From positions 124,001-188,000 of the forward strand of contig NZ_QAJM01000018.1 of NCBI RefSeq assembly GCF_003852405.1: 64,000 bases of DNA, given 5' to 3'. Made by a program: the position numbers and the translations under genes. This DNA comes from Pseudomonas sp. KBW05 (GTDB taxonomy: Bacteria > Pseudomonadota > Gammaproteobacteria > Pseudomonadales > Pseudomonadaceae). Shown here piece after piece: positions 38,182-48,009 of the stretch. The number at the start of each line of letters is the position of its first letter. The first letter of the stretch is position 1. The notes beneath the pieces were generated by a model. That model was given only the letters and a program-made list of their open reading frames with translations. It was not told the origin of the DNA and made no database searches.

Positions 38182-39465
38182 ATGCTGATTGCCGTATTGA
38201 TCTTTATCGCCACCATCGTCCTTGTTATCTGGCAGCCAAAGGGGCTTGGGGTTGGCTGGAGTGCGATGTTCGGTGCCATCGTGGCGTTGCTGGCAGGCGT
38301 CGTTACCCTCGCAGACATACCCGAGGTTTGGCGCATCGTCTGGAATGCCACTGGGACTTTCATCGCGGTCATCATCATTAGTCTGCTGCTTGATGAGGCA
38401 GGCTTTTTCAAATGGGCTGCGCTGCATGTGGCCCAGTGGGGAGGCGGGAGCACCCGCAAGCTGTTCGCTTTTATCGTCCTGCTGGGCGCAGCGGTGTCGG
38501 CCCTGTTCGCCAATGACGGAGCAGCATTGATCCTCACACCCATTGTGATCGCGATGTTGCTGGCGTTGCGTTTTTCGCCTGCTGCTACGTTGGCATTCGT
38601 TATGGCAGCCGGTTTTATCGCCGATACGGCGAGCTTACCGCTGGTGGTTTCCAACCTGGTCAACATCGTTTCTGCCGACTATTTCGATATCGGCTTCAAC
38701 GAATATGCTTCGATCATGGTGCCGGTAAACATCGTCAGCGTGGCGGCGACATTAGCCATGCTGCTGTGGTTTTTCCGCAAAGATTTACCAAAGACCTATG
38801 ACCTCAACCAACTGGACAATCCGGACGAGGCAATCCACGACCGAGCCACTTTTGTTGCCGGCTGGTGGGTGCTGGCACTACTCCTGATCGGCTTCTTTGT
38901 CATTGAGCCATTGGGGGTACCAATCAGCGCCATTGCAGCGGTCTGTGCATTCATTCTTTACGTCATCGCGGCTCGTGGTCACGCCATCAACACAAGCAAG
39001 GTGCTCAAAGAGGCACCATGGCAGGTGGTGATTTTTTCTTTGGGTATGTATCTGGTTGTTTATGGCCTGAAGAACGCCGGCCTGACCGACCACATCGCGC
39101 AGATCCTGAACGTGTTCGCCGATTATGGCGTTTGGGGCGCGTCCCTAGGTACAGGACTGCTAACAGCGTTGCTGTCTTCGATCATGAACAACATGCCCAC
39201 CGTTCTGGTAGGCGCCTTATCCATTCATGCCGCCGAAGTCGATGGTGTAGTCCAGCAAGCGATGATTTACGCCAACATCATCGGCTGCGACTTGGGCCCG
39301 AAGATCACCCCAATTGGGAGCTTGGCAACTCTGTTGTGGCTGCATGTGCTCGCACGGAAAAACATAACGATCAGCTGGGGTTACTACTTCAAGACCGGGA
39401 TCGTGCTGACCTTGCCTATCCTCGTCGCCACATTGTCCGCCCTGGCACTGCGCCTCAGTTTCTGA
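38182..39465 (+). CDS. arsB: Arsenite efflux permease ArsB
   Basis: A 427-residue polytopic inner-membrane protein with about 12 helices. Conserved blocks of the ArsB/NhaD group are present: [36 protein letters not shown] and [20 protein letters not shown]. It extrudes arsenite or antimonite with the proton gradient; no arsA ATPase is present, so it would act alone. It follows arsR by 24 bases. Confidence 0.95.
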   Translation: MLIAVLIFIATIVLVIWQPKGLGVGWSAMFGAIVALLAGVVTLADIPEVWRIVWNATGTFIAVIIISLLLDEAGFFKWAALHVAQWGGGSTRKLFAFIVLLGAAVSALFANDGAALILTPIVIAMLLALRFSPAATLAFVMAAGFIADTASLPLVVSNLVNIVSADYFDIGFNEYASIMVPVNIVSVAATLAMLLWFFRKDLPKTYDLNQLDNPDEAIHDRATFVAGWWVLALLLIGFFVIEPLGVPISAIAAVCAFILYVIAARGHAINTSKVLKEAPWQVVIFSLGMYLVVYGLKNAGLTDHIAQILNVFADYGVWGASLGTGLLTALLSSIMNNMPTVLVGALSIHAAEVDGVVQQAMIYANIIGCDLGPKITPIGSLATLLWLHVLARKNITISWGYYFKTGIVLTLPILVATLSALALRLSF

Positions 39466-39481
39466 ATCAAGGAATCGTCTG

Positions 39482-39952
39482 ATGAAAGTCTTGTTCATGT
39501 GCACCCACAACAGCTGCCGCAGCATTCTGTCCGAGGCGCTTTTCAACCACTTGGCGCCCGAGGGTGTAGAAGCGGTCAGCTCAGGAAGCTTTCCCAGTGG
39601 CCGGGTGAATCAACGGGCATTGCAAACGCTTGAGGCGGCGGGTATCTCCACTGCGGGCTTGAGCAGCAAGGCTTCGGATGCTTTTGAAGGCTCGCCTCCA
39701 GACATCGTGATCACTGTCTGTGACCGGGCAGCGGGTGAGGCATGCCCAATCTTCTTTGGGCCAGCTTTGAAGGCGCATTGGGGTCTGGCCGACCCGTCTG
39801 ACGCTAGCGGGTCGGAAGCCGAGATCACCGCAGCGTTCGAAACCACACTGGCCAAAATTCACGAGCGCGTGAGCGCATTTCTTGCGCTGCCAATGAAGAC
39901 CATGAGCGCTGACCAGCTAAAAGCTGAACTGAATCGCATCGGTTCGCTTTAA
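39482..39952 (+). CDS. arsC: Second thioredoxin-type arsenate reductase
   Basis: A 156-residue protein of the LMW phosphatase fold with the loop CTHNSCRS near residue 7 and the Cys pair in [11 protein letters not shown]. Compared with the gene at 37382 it has a longer C-terminal tail and a slightly different loop (CTHNSCR versus CVANSVR), so the two are diverged, not recent copies. AAGGAATC precedes the ATG, 16 bases after arsB. Confidence 0.88.
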   Translation: MKVLFMCTHNSCRSILSEALFNHLAPEGVEAVSSGSFPSGRVNQRALQTLEAAGISTAGLSSKASDAFEGSPPDIVITVCDRAAGEACPIFFGPALKAHWGLADPSDASGSEAEITAAFETTLAKIHERVSAFLALPMKTMSADQLKAELNRIGSL

Positions 39953-39999
39953 AGATCAACCGAGGCGGTGCCCAATCTGGCGCCGCCGTAGGAGTTTAT

Positions 40000-40713
40000 A
40001 TGCAAGACACATTGCCGAACGTACACGCCGACCTGATCGACATTCCGTCGCTGGAGCAACTGGAGCCGCGTACACCGTCGCTCCATAAGCCTCGAATCTT
40101 GCTTCTGTATGGATCGACGCGAGAGCGCTCTTTCAGCCGGTTGGTGACTCAGGAAGCAGCCCGCTTGTTGGAGGAGTTCGGCGCCGAAACCAAAATCTTC
40201 GATCCCTCGGGTTTGCCGCTGCCGGATGATGCTCCGGATACACATCCCAAAGTCGCGGAATTGCGCGAACTCATGCAATGGTCTGAAGGACAGGTGTGGT
40301 GTTCGCCTGAGCGGCACGGCTCCATGAGCGCAGTATTCAAGGCCCAGATCGACTGGGTTCCGCTTGCGATTGGTGCTGTTCGACCTACGCAAGGAAAGAC
40401 CCTTGCAGTAATGCAGGTCTGTGGTGGCTCGCAATCTTTCAATGTGGTCAACCAACTACGGGTATTGGGGCGGTGGATGCGCATGTTCACCATCCCAAAT
40501 CAATCTTCGGTGGCCAAGGCGTTCACCGAGTTCGACGAGGCAGGCCGTATGAAACCGTCCTCGTACTACGACCGACTGGTGGACGTGATGGAAGAGTTGA
40601 TGAAGTTCACGCTGCTGTTGCGGGGTCGCCAGGACTACTTGGTTGATCGCTACTCCGAGCGAAAAGAGTTAGCTGAAGAGCTGTCCAAGCGCGTCAACCA
40701 GCGCTCCATTTAA
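40000..40713 (+). CDS. arsH: ArsH, NADPH-dependent organoarsenical oxidase
   Basis: A 237-residue flavodoxin-like FMN protein. The FMN loop [10 protein letters not shown] and the [20 protein letters not shown] segment are characteristic of ArsH. It oxidises trivalent methylated arsenicals to the less toxic pentavalent form using NADPH. GGAG precedes the ATG. Confidence 0.95.
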   Translation: MQDTLPNVHADLIDIPSLEQLEPRTPSLHKPRILLLYGSTRERSFSRLVTQEAARLLEEFGAETKIFDPSGLPLPDDAPDTHPKVAELRELMQWSEGQVWCSPERHGSMSAVFKAQIDWVPLAIGAVRPTQGKTLAVMQVCGGSQSFNVVNQLRVLGRWMRMFTIPNQSSVAKAFTEFDEAGRMKPSSYYDRLVDVMEELMKFTLLLRGRQDYLVDRYSERKELAEELSKRVNQRSI

Positions 40714-40732
40714 CTCACCGCGAGGAAACGGT

Positions 40733-41155
40733 ATGAGTCAGATCACGATCTATCACAACCCGCAATGTGGCACCTCTCGCAACACCTTGGAGCTGATCCG
40801 CAACAGCGGAGAAGAGCCGACTGTTATTGAGTACCTACAGACCCCACCTGACCGCACCACGCTTGTCAGGTTGATCAAGGATATGGGTATTGAGGTGCGG
40901 GCCCTGCTTCGTATTAAAGGCACTCCCTACGAGGAGCTAGGACTCGGCGATACGTCACTGACTGATGACCAGCTCATCGATGCCATGATCGCTCATCCCA
41001 TCCTGATCAATCGCCCCATCGTCGTGACGCCTTTGGGCACACGCTTGTGTCGTCCGTCAGAGGCAGTCCTCGACCTTCTGCCGCAGGAGCAGCGCGGCAG
41101 CTTCGTCAAAGAAGACGGACAAGTCGTCATTGATGAGAATGGCCGCAGGGTTTAA
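40733..41155 (+). CDS. arsC: Arsenate reductase, glutaredoxin type
   Basis: A 140-residue protein of the plasmid R773 ArsC family, structurally unrelated to the two LMW types in this operon. The catalytic Cys is in NPQCGTSRNTLELI near residue 12, and the conserved Arg residues follow in IKGTPYEELGL and RLCRPSE. It uses glutathione and glutaredoxin to reduce arsenate. GAGGAAAC lies ahead of the ATG. Confidence 0.93.
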   Translation: MSQITIYHNPQCGTSRNTLELIRNSGEEPTVIEYLQTPPDRTTLVRLIKDMGIEVRALLRIKGTPYEELGLGDTSLTDDQLIDAMIAHPILINRPIVVTPLGTRLCRPSEAVLDLLPQEQRGSFVKEDGQVVIDENGRRV

Positions 41156-41310
41156 ACCGATGTAAAGCAGATGGGCCTGGAGGCATGAGGCCTAATTGCC
41201 GGCTGACCAACGGCAGCTTTAGCATGTTCAACAGATGATCGAGATCAGATTAGATTCGTTCTTGGGTCTCTATACTGGCGACAGTTCAGCAGCGACTTAA
41301 GGTTTCCCCC

Positions 41311-42390
41311 ATGACTCATTCGGCCAGTGACAAACTAGATGTAGTCATTATCGGCGGGGGGCAGTCAGCCTTGGCGGTAGCGTATTTCCTACGCCGAACT
41401 CAACTTTCATTCGTTATCCTCGATGCGGAGGAAGAACCCGGTGGTGCCTGGCGACACGGCTGGAATTCGCTACGTCTATTCTCTCCGGCCACTTGGAGTT
41501 CGATCCCTGGCTGGATGATGCCCCCCACGCAAGAGGGTTATCCTTCGCGCAACCATGTGGTCGACTATCTCAACCAATACGAACAGCGCTACCAATTCCC
41601 GGTCGAGCGCCCGGTTCGGGTCACTTCTGTCGAGCGTAAGGAATCTGGCCTGCGAGTACGCTCTGACGACAAATATTGGGATGCCAAGATTGTAATCAGC
41701 GCTACCGGCACTTGGAGCAATCCGTATATCCCTCACTACCCTGATGCCGAGTTATTCGCCGGTCGGCAATTGCATTCCGCGAACTATGTCGATGCACAAG
41801 CGTTTGCTGGCAAGAAAGTTTTGGTGGTGGGTGGTGGCAATTCAGGAGCGCAGATTTTGGCAGAAGTCTCCAAGGTCGCTGAGACCACTTGGTTGACTCC
41901 TACTGAGCCGGTGTTTTTGCCTGATGAAGTGGATGGGCGGGTGCTATTCGAACGTGCCACTCAGCGCTTGAAAGCTCAGCAGGAGGGGCGTGTCATTGAT
42001 CAGCCCGTCGGCGGGTTGGGAGACATTGTCATGGTGCCGCCGGTTGTAGAAGCCCGTGAACGTGAAGCTCTAAAATCTGTACGTCCATTTGAAAGTTTCA
42101 CTCGCGAAGGCGTTATTTGGGCCGATGGATCTGAGTCTGCCGTGGATGTGGTGATCTGGTGTACCGGATTTAGACCAGCCCTCGAGCATCTAGATACGCT
42201 GGGGGTGATCAACACCGAAGGCCGTGTTGAGGTCGAAGGCACTCATTCGATCCAAGAGCCAAGACTATGGCTGGTGGGCTATGGCGAGTGGACAGGTTCG
42301 GCTTCTGCGACGCTGATCGGTGTAACACGGACAGCGCGCAGCACAGTCAATGAGATTGCAACCTTTCTTGGCGATCCGTCCGCAGCCTAG
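41311..42390 (+). CDS. arsO: ArsO, flavin-binding monooxygenase-like protein
   Basis: A 359-residue two-dinucleotide protein. The FAD site is [15 protein letters not shown] and the NAD(P) site is [13 protein letters not shown]; the C-terminal half shows [17 protein letters not shown] and [17 protein letters not shown]. Such putative monooxygenases cluster with ars genes (ArsO) and are thought to act on organoarsenicals; the reaction is not firmly known. A decayed second copy of its C-terminal part lies at 43769. Confidence 0.85.
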   Translation: MTHSASDKLDVVIIGGGQSALAVAYFLRRTQLSFVILDAEEEPGGAWRHGWNSLRLFSPATWSSIPGWMMPPTQEGYPSRNHVVDYLNQYEQRYQFPVERPVRVTSVERKESGLRVRSDDKYWDAKIVISATGTWSNPYIPHYPDAELFAGRQLHSANYVDAQAFAGKKVLVVGGGNSGAQILAEVSKVAETTWLTPTEPVFLPDEVDGRVLFERATQRLKAQQEGRVIDQPVGGLGDIVMVPPVVEAREREALKSVRPFESFTREGVIWADGSESAVDVVIWCTGFRPALEHLDTLGVINTEGRVEVEGTHSIQEPRLWLVGYGEWTGSASATLIGVTRTARSTVNEIATFLGDPSAA

Positions 42391-42417
42391 TACACCTACG
42401 CTTGAGGAGTAGTGGAC

Positions 42418-43455
42418 ATGAACGAAATGATTGTGCGCTGGCCTGAGCGGAATCCCCGCATGTTTTTAGCGGTAGCAGCGCTTGTCTGGTTCGGATTGTA
42501 CGAAGCCCTTATTCCTGTTTCAGAGGCTTTGGTCGCAGCGCTTCCAGTTGATCGGAATAGCCACCTTGGAGGCGCCTTACAGTTTTTTTTCTACGACACT
42601 CCCAAAGTGCTGATGCTGTTGGCCGGCATTGTGTTCTTGATGGGCATGCTCAACTCCCACTTCACACCTGAACGCACCCGCGCAATGTTGGCTGGGCGAA
42701 GCGAGGGCACAGCCAATGTGATGGCTGCCTCTCTCGGGGTGTTTACCCCATTTTGCTCGTGCTCAGCAGTTCCTCTTTTTATAGGTTTTGTTCAAGCTGG
42801 AGTGCCCCTGGGGGTGACGTTCTCTTTCCTCATTGCTGCGCCCATGGTGAATGAGGTCGCGCTGACACTGCTGCTTGGCTTGTTCGGCTGGAAAGTTGCG
42901 TTGCTGTATCTCAGCCTAGGGTTGTTTATTGCGATTGTGGCTGGCTGGGTCATTGGCCGCCTGAAAATGGAGGCCTATCTGGAAGATTGGGTTCGTGACA
43001 TGCCCAGGATCCAGGCAACTGCCGGGGACACCCGCATGCCCCTGTATGAGCGGATAAGTGCCGGGTTTGGCAGCGTGCGTGAAATCGTCGGAAAAGTCTG
43101 GCCTTACATCCTCGCCGGTATTGCCATTGGCGCGGGCATTCACGGGTATGTGCCAGAGGATTTCATGGCCAGTTTCATGGGCAAGGAAGCCTGGTGGTCG
43201 GTTCCGCTCGCGGTTCTTATCGGCATCCCCATGTATACCAATGCGGCAGGCATCATCCCCATTGTGCAGGCACTACTCGCAAAGGGCGCGGCACTGGGCA
43301 CTGTGCTGGCCTTCATGATGAGTGTCATCGCTCTATCTCTTCCGGAGATGGTGATTTTGCGCAAGGTGCTTAAAGTTCGCCTGATAGCCACCTTCATTGG
43401 GGTCGTCGCCGTCGGCATTCTCATCGTTGGTTACGTCTTCAACTTCGCTTTGTAA
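42418..43455 (+). CDS. arsP: ArsP, organoarsenical efflux permease
   Basis: A 345-residue polytopic membrane protein of the DUF318/permease family. The central FTPFCSCSAVPLFIGF with its CSC core, FLIAAPMVNEVAL and the IPMYTNAAGIIPI motif are diagnostic. ArsP exports trivalent organoarsenicals. The ATG at 42418 is better spaced from GAGGAG (42404-42409) than the GTG at 42412. It ends 19 bases before the thioredoxin-like gene. Confidence 0.93.
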   Translation: MNEMIVRWPERNPRMFLAVAALVWFGLYEALIPVSEALVAALPVDRNSHLGGALQFFFYDTPKVLMLLAGIVFLMGMLNSHFTPERTRAMLAGRSEGTANVMAASLGVFTPFCSCSAVPLFIGFVQAGVPLGVTFSFLIAAPMVNEVALTLLLGLFGWKVALLYLSLGLFIAIVAGWVIGRLKMEAYLEDWVRDMPRIQATAGDTRMPLYERISAGFGSVREIVGKVWPYILAGIAIGAGIHGYVPEDFMASFMGKEAWWSVPLAVLIGIPMYTNAAGIIPIVQALLAKGAALGTVLAFMMSVIALSLPEMVILRKVLKVRLIATFIGVVAVGILIVGYVFNFAL

Positions 43456-43474
43456 TCCACCTACCGAGGTTTGT

Positions 43475-43711
43475 ATGAAAGACATCAAGGTTCTGGGCAC
43501 CGGTTGTGCAAAATGCAAATCGACAGTCGCCATCATCGAACAAGTGGCGAGTGCGAAAGGTGTACCCGTAAAGCTCGAAAAAATCGAAGACATGCAACAG
43601 ATCGTCAGCTACGGGGTAATGTCCACGCCCAGTGTCGTGATTGATGGAAAAGTCGTTCACTCAGGGGGCATCCCAACCCGTGACAAGGTTGAAGAGTGGC
43701 TCAGCGCCTAG
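43475..43711 (+). CDS. Small CxxC thioredoxin-like protein
   Basis: A 78-residue thioredoxin-fold protein with the redox motif GCAKC near residue 10 and the cis-proline segment STPSVVIDGK. This is the 'redox-active disulfide protein 2' family, which commonly follows ArsP-type permeases. It may recycle ArsC or the ArsP Cys residues. It is the last intact gene of the operon. Confidence 0.88.
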   Translation: MKDIKVLGTGCAKCKSTVAIIEQVASAKGVPVKLEKIEDMQQIVSYGVMSTPSVVIDGKVVHSGGIPTRDKVEEWLSA

Positions 43712-44279
43712 GGGGCGGGACGGCATAGTCATGGTGCACTCATGGAAGCTCGCTGACGCGGTGTACAGATTGATGCCGTCATCTGGTGTACTGAATTTTC
43801 TCCAGTGCTCGACCTCTTGGGTAACCTGGATATCGTTGGCTATGACGGCAAAGTCGCCGTAAACCGGAGTGTTGCTTCACCTAATCTGTCGCTGGTGGGC
43901 TACGGTAATTGGACGTGATTCGCCTCCACCACATTCATCGGAGTGTCTCGTACCGCACGAAATGTGGTCAAGCAAGTGGAAAGCTATCTCATGGCACAGC
44001 CTGATGACTCGCGACGCAAATCGAATGCACATCCGCTCTTAACAGTAGGCTGCCTATTCGGGGGAAAGCTCCGCAGCCACACATAGCGTGTGGGTCGTTT
44101 GTTGGTTCATGGTGCCGATGTGCCAATAGTGGCCAAGCTGCTATCCAGGCAGCGCTACCGAGCGGAAACATTTGTTGCACTGTCGGGTGCTTTTGCCCTC
44201 TAACCGGAAGGCAGAACTCGCCGCGAATCGCAGCGTTGGTCGCGGATCAACAGACATACCTCTCAGACGGAGCTAACCG
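43712..44279. other. Decayed DNA after the ars operon
   Basis: A 568-base stretch between the thioredoxin-like gene and the antiporter, partly filled by the arsO remnant (43769-44008). The rest holds no gene; a frame around 44098-44200 has a faint likeness to a recombinase C-terminus (VHGADVPIVAKLLSRQR) but this is too weak to call. GACGGAGCTAACC at the right end is the ribosome binding site of the antiporter. Confidence 0.5.
43769..44008 (+). pseudogene. arsO: arsO remnant, C-terminal fragment with an internal stop
   Basis: Read in one frame, this gives IDAVIWCTEFSPVLDLL and on to LSLVGYGNWT, stop, FASTTFIGVSRTARNVVKQV. It lines up with residues ~275-350 of the intact ArsO in the same operon ([44 protein letters not shown]). 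The stop TGA stands where the intact gene has a Gly codon, a single-base change. The N-terminal three quarters are absent. It marks an earlier, partly deleted ars-type copy. Confidence 0.85.
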
Positions 44280-45527
44280 TTGCTAGACATCCTTGCGATA
44301 TTTCTAAGTGTCACAGCGCTACTAGCCTATGTTAATCGACGTTACGTGGGGCTCCCTTCCGCCATTGGTGTCATGGGTATCGCACTCGGCATATCGCTGC
44401 TGAACATGGCAGCTGATAGCCTTGGCTTTCATGCCTTGCACACGTTGGAGCAATCGCTGGTGGAGTCCATAGATTTCTCCGAATTGCTCATGCAAGGAAT
44501 GTTGTCGCTATTGCTATTCGCTGGAGCCTTGCACGTCGACTTGTCACTGCTGCGTACATACCGATGGCAAGTGACGTCGTTGGCCGTAGTGGGCACAACC
44601 CTGTCGACGTTATTTATCGGTTTGGGTCTATGGGCGTTGCTTTCCTGGACTGAGCTCGAATTGCCGCTCGCCTACTGTCTGGTGTTCGGTGCGCTGATCT
44701 CGCCAACCGATCCTATCGCTGTGATGGGCATTTTGAAGTCTGCTGGCGCCCCCGGTAGCGTTGAGCTGGTTATTTCGGGCGAATCTCTATTTAACGACGG
44801 CGTCAGCGTCGTCCTGTTTTCCCTGATTTTGGCTATGGTCGCCAGCGGTGAAGCTCCTTCGGTTACAGTAGCCGCACAGCTACTGTTGGAAGAGGCAGGC
44901 GGCGGCGCTCTTCTAGGCGCGGTCGTCGGATATGTCATCTACAGAATGCTCAAAAGCATCGACAGCTACCAAGAGGAAGTCCTCATTACCTTGGCCGCTG
45001 TACTCGGCGCCTATGCCCTCGCAACACGCCTACACGTTTCCGGCCCTTTGGCGATGGTGGTGATGGGGTTAATTATTGGCAATCAGGGTCGCTCTTATGC
45101 AATGTCAGAACAGACCAAGAAAAATCTCGACATGTTTTGGGAGCTGATAGACGAAATCCTTAACGCAGTTTTGTTTGTCCTGATCGGCCTGGAAGTGGTT
45201 CTAATCCAGTTCTCGAACTCCCTTCTCGTCACGGGATTGATGGTCGTGGCTTTAACGCTGCTATCTCGCTTACTGACGGTCGGGCTTCCTATAGCCGCCT
45301 TAGGTAGGCTTTTTCGGCTTCCAAAGGGCGCTTGGAGTGTAATGACCTGGGGTGGGTTACGCGGGGGCATTTCAGTGGCTCTGGCTTTATCGCTTCCGCC
45401 GAGCGAGCCTCGCGATATAGTAGTTTCCCTCACCTACATAATCGTAGTGTTTTCCATTTTGATCCAAGGTATGACTATCGGAACGCTGGTCAAAAAGGTG
45501 ATGCCCTGCACGGCTGGGAAAGGTTAA
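44280..45527 (+). CDS. CPA1 Na+/H+ antiporter (NhaP type)
   Basis: A 415-residue polytopic membrane protein. Family blocks are FGALISPTDPIAVMGI, GESLFNDG, IGNQGRSYAM, and the complete C-terminal ELIDEILNAVLFVLIGLEVV with TWGGLRGGISVALAL. It exchanges Na+ (or K+) for H+. The start is TTG 44280 with GGAG seven bases upstream. It is a full-length relative of the gene truncated at 26036, clearly diverged in sequence. Gene order antiporter, 81-aa protein, SulP, Usp suggests an ion/pH stress module. Confidence 0.9.
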   Translation: MLDILAIFLSVTALLAYVNRRYVGLPSAIGVMGIALGISLLNMAADSLGFHALHTLEQSLVESIDFSELLMQGMLSLLLFAGALHVDLSLLRTYRWQVTSLAVVGTTLSTLFIGLGLWALLSWTELELPLAYCLVFGALISPTDPIAVMGILKSAGAPGSVELVISGESLFNDGVSVVLFSLILAMVASGEAPSVTVAAQLLLEEAGGGALLGAVVGYVIYRMLKSIDSYQEEVLITLAAVLGAYALATRLHVSGPLAMVVMGLIIGNQGRSYAMSEQTKKNLDMFWELIDEILNAVLFVLIGLEVVLIQFSNSLLVTGLMVVALTLLSRLLTVGLPIAALGRLFRLPKGAWSVMTWGGLRGGISVALALSLPPSEPRDIVVSLTYIIVVFSILIQGMTIGTLVKKVMPCTAGKG

Positions 45528-45782
45528 TTCATGTGTCGACAGGGATCGGCTACAGGCACTACTGGTGCGCTGATATCTTTCAACCAAGGCGTGATCTCGC
45601 TGCTTAACGGCTCAGGCCAAACTCTCACTGCCATGTAAGTCTTCCGCTCGTCCAGCATGAGCGTCTCTTGACTGTTCTACCATCTGGCACTTCTAAGTCG
45701 ACGAAAGCTGCAAGCTAATGTCACAATGATACTAATAAGACTGTTAAATTCGCACCAGCGCACATGACGGGCATGCCGATCT

Positions 45783-46028
45783 ATGATTGACGCCGAGGAA
45801 CGTCGTTTCCAATCCCATAAATTTTTGCTAGAGCTCGATGCAGCTACGACGACGTTAATGATGCTTGTCGCGGCGCGTCAGTCAGGAAGCGCTGAGTGGC
45901 TCCTCGCCGTCCACCGCCAAAAGCTGGCGTATGAGGCGTGGGTAGAATTTCTCTGCCCACCTGGGCCGGATACAATGCCGCTTTTGGATCGGAGGATGAC
46001 GGGCGGCTTCGGGACGTTGAATGAATGA
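45783..46028 (+). CDS. Small paralogous protein B (81 aa), unknown
   Basis: An 81-residue protein, the same length as the one at 35850 and sharing F-x(3)-H/K-x(2)-L-x-D/E-L-D-A-x-T-x(4)-M-M-L-V, K-x-A-Y-E-A-W and D-x-M-x(2)-L-D. No family is known to me. Conservation of both copies in frame and at equal length supports real coding. It lies alone between the antiporter and SulP genes. Confidence 0.65.
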   Translation: MIDAEERRFQSHKFLLELDAATTTLMMLVAARQSGSAEWLLAVHRQKLAYEAWVEFLCPPGPDTMPLLDRRMTGGFGTLNE

Positions 46029-46510
46029 GGCATGCTTACTGATGAACGAAGGCGCCAAAGCCAACGACTTCAGCAACTGCGCGCCTAGGGCGTCATTCAT
46101 AGCCGCCGTGATACCGTTTTATGTCGACAAGCCCACCCGCTTCCAACCAGGGCTAATATTCAAAAACGCGCTCCCTACCTAGCTCTATCTTAAAGCTCAG
46201 CGGGTGCAAAGCTGAGCGGTGGATCGTAATCGACACCAGCTTTCCTATATACTGTCGGTTCTGTTTACCCTTGAGCTACAGGAACACCAGCATGACTGTA
46301 CTCCAAACGATCTACTGGCAGCCTACGCCGCCTTAGCGCTACGCCCCCTCGCAATACCTCGCTCCGCCAGCTCCGCTCGCGGCTGCGTACTGCTGTGTGA
46401 CCGGTTCCTACACCCTAAGCACTCATCGAACAATCCTCACAATTTGAATTCGTATCGACACGCTCGCCTTTTGTCTGGCCGGCATGTGGTGCATTGCCTT
46501 GGATATTTCT
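46029..46510. other. Intergenic region ahead of the first SulP gene
   Basis: A 482-base stretch. A GCTCAGC/GCTGAGC stem lies at 46195-46217. A 14-codon frame starts at about 46291 (ATG after AGGAACACC) and could be a leader peptide, but nothing else supports it. Other long frames here are out-of-frame readings that run into the SulP gene. Confidence 0.4.
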
Positions 46511-47998
46511 ATGCTGCAAACACTCAAACAAACTTGGCTTTCCAACATCCGTGGAGACGTCCTCGCGGGGATAGTGGTCGCGCTTGCGCTGATCCCGGAA
46601 GCAATCGCCTTTTCCATAATCGCCGGCGTCGACCCCAAGGTCGGTCTCTACGCTTCCTTCTGTATCTGCGCCGTCATTGCCTTCGTCGGTGGTCGCCCTG
46701 GGATGATCTCGGCAGCTACCGGTGCTATGGCATTGTTGATGGTTACACTGGTGAAAGATCACGGGCTTCAGTATCTGCTGGCAGCTACGTTGCTCTGTGG
46801 GGTGCTCCAAATCCTCGCGGGTTACCTGAAGCTAGGTTCGCTGATGCGCTTTGTCTCGCGCTCAGTAGTCACAGGCTTTGTGAATGCACTGGCGATTCTG
46901 ATTTTCATGGCGCAGCTGCCCGAACTCACCAACGTCACCTGGCATGTCTACGCCATGACCGCAGCGGGCCTGGGAATCATCTACCTGTTTCCGTATATAC
47001 CGAAGATCGGCAAGCTGATTCCTTCGCCGCTGGTGTGCATCCTGACACTGACCGCTATCGCGATTTACCTGGGGTTGGATATCCGCACCGTAGGTGACAT
47101 GGGCCAGTTGCCAGACACGCTGCCAATCTTCTTGTGGCCTGAAGTCCCGCTGAACTTTGAAACCCTGCGTATCATTTTCCCGTATTCAGCTGCCTTGGCT
47201 GTAGTCGGTTTGCTTGAGTCCATGATGACGGCGACCATCGTCGATGATTTGACCGATACCACCAGCAACAAGAACCGCGAATGCAAAGGTCAAGGGGTTG
47301 CAAACATTGCATCTGGCCTGCTGGGTGGTATGGCCGGCTGCGCCATGATTGGCCAGTCAATCATCAACGTGAAGTCTGGTGGTCGTACTCGCCTTTCAAC
47401 TTTATGCGCAGGCATCTTCTTGCTATTGATGGTCGTGTTCCTGGGGGAATGGCTCTCCAAGATCCCAATGGCCGCATTGGTAGCCGTGATGATCATGGTC
47501 TCCATCGGCACTTTTAGCTGGGATTCCCTGCGCAATCTTAAAGAGCACCCACTGTCGACCAACATCGTCATGGTTGCGACTGTCGTGGTGGTCGTCGCGA
47601 CGCATAACCTGGCCTACGGTGTACTGGTGGGAGTGCTGCTGGCATCGCTGTTCTTTGCGAACAAGGTCGGACACTACCTCGATATTAAGAGCACGCTTGA
47701 AGAAACGAAGTCTCACCGAACTTACCGTGTGGTGGGCCAGGTGTTCTTCAGCTCATCAGACAAATTCACCGACGTTTTTGACTTCAAGGAAGCCCTGAAC
47801 AAAGTCACCATCGACCTGACCCAGGCCCATTTCTGGGACATCACTTCGGTTGCAGCGCTGGACAAGGTAGTCATCAAGTTCCGTCGCGAAGGTTCAGAGG
47901 TTGAGGTGCTGGGCCTGAACGAAGCCAGCGCTACTATCGTTGACCGTTTTGGCGTGCATGACAAACCTGACGCCATCGACAAACTTATGAGCCACTAA
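46511..47998 (+). CDS. SulP family anion transporter with STAS domain, copy 1
   Basis: A 495-residue SLC26/SulP protein. About 10-14 membrane helices span residues 1-400 ([58 protein letters not shown]). The C-terminal STAS domain (about 410-490) ends in [20 protein letters not shown]. SulP proteins carry bicarbonate, sulfate or other anions. The Usp gene follows after 11 bases, so the two form an operon. By eye about nine residues in ten agree with the second copy at 55766, yet this copy uses GC-rich codons. Start ATG 46511 is chosen to match copy 2. Confidence 0.92.
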   Translation: MLQTLKQTWLSNIRGDVLAGIVVALALIPEAIAFSIIAGVDPKVGLYASFCICAVIAFVGGRPGMISAATGAMALLMVTLVKDHGLQYLLAATLLCGVLQILAGYLKLGSLMRFVSRSVVTGFVNALAILIFMAQLPELTNVTWHVYAMTAAGLGIIYLFPYIPKIGKLIPSPLVCILTLTAIAIYLGLDIRTVGDMGQLPDTLPIFLWPEVPLNFETLRIIFPYSAALAVVGLLESMMTATIVDDLTDTTSNKNRECKGQGVANIASGLLGGMAGCAMIGQSIINVKSGGRTRLSTLCAGIFLLLMVVFLGEWLSKIPMAALVAVMIMVSIGTFSWDSLRNLKEHPLSTNIVMVATVVVVVATHNLAYGVLVGVLLASLFFANKVGHYLDIKSTLEETKSHRTYRVVGQVFFSSSDKFTDVFDFKEALNKVTIDLTQAHFWDITSVAALDKVVIKFRREGSEVEVLGLNEASATIVDRFGVHDKPDAIDKLMSH

Positions 47999-48009
47999 GG
48001 AGATTGACA

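Noticed and set aside
44098-44200. Recombinase remnant near VHGADVPIVAKLLSRQR
   Set aside because: The likeness to a tyrosine recombinase C-terminus is short and lacks the catalytic H-x-x-R and Tyr; it could be chance.
46219-47097. 292-codon plus-strand frame overlapping the first SulP gene
   Set aside because: It reads the SulP gene out of frame; the SulP frame is supported by its near-identical second copy.
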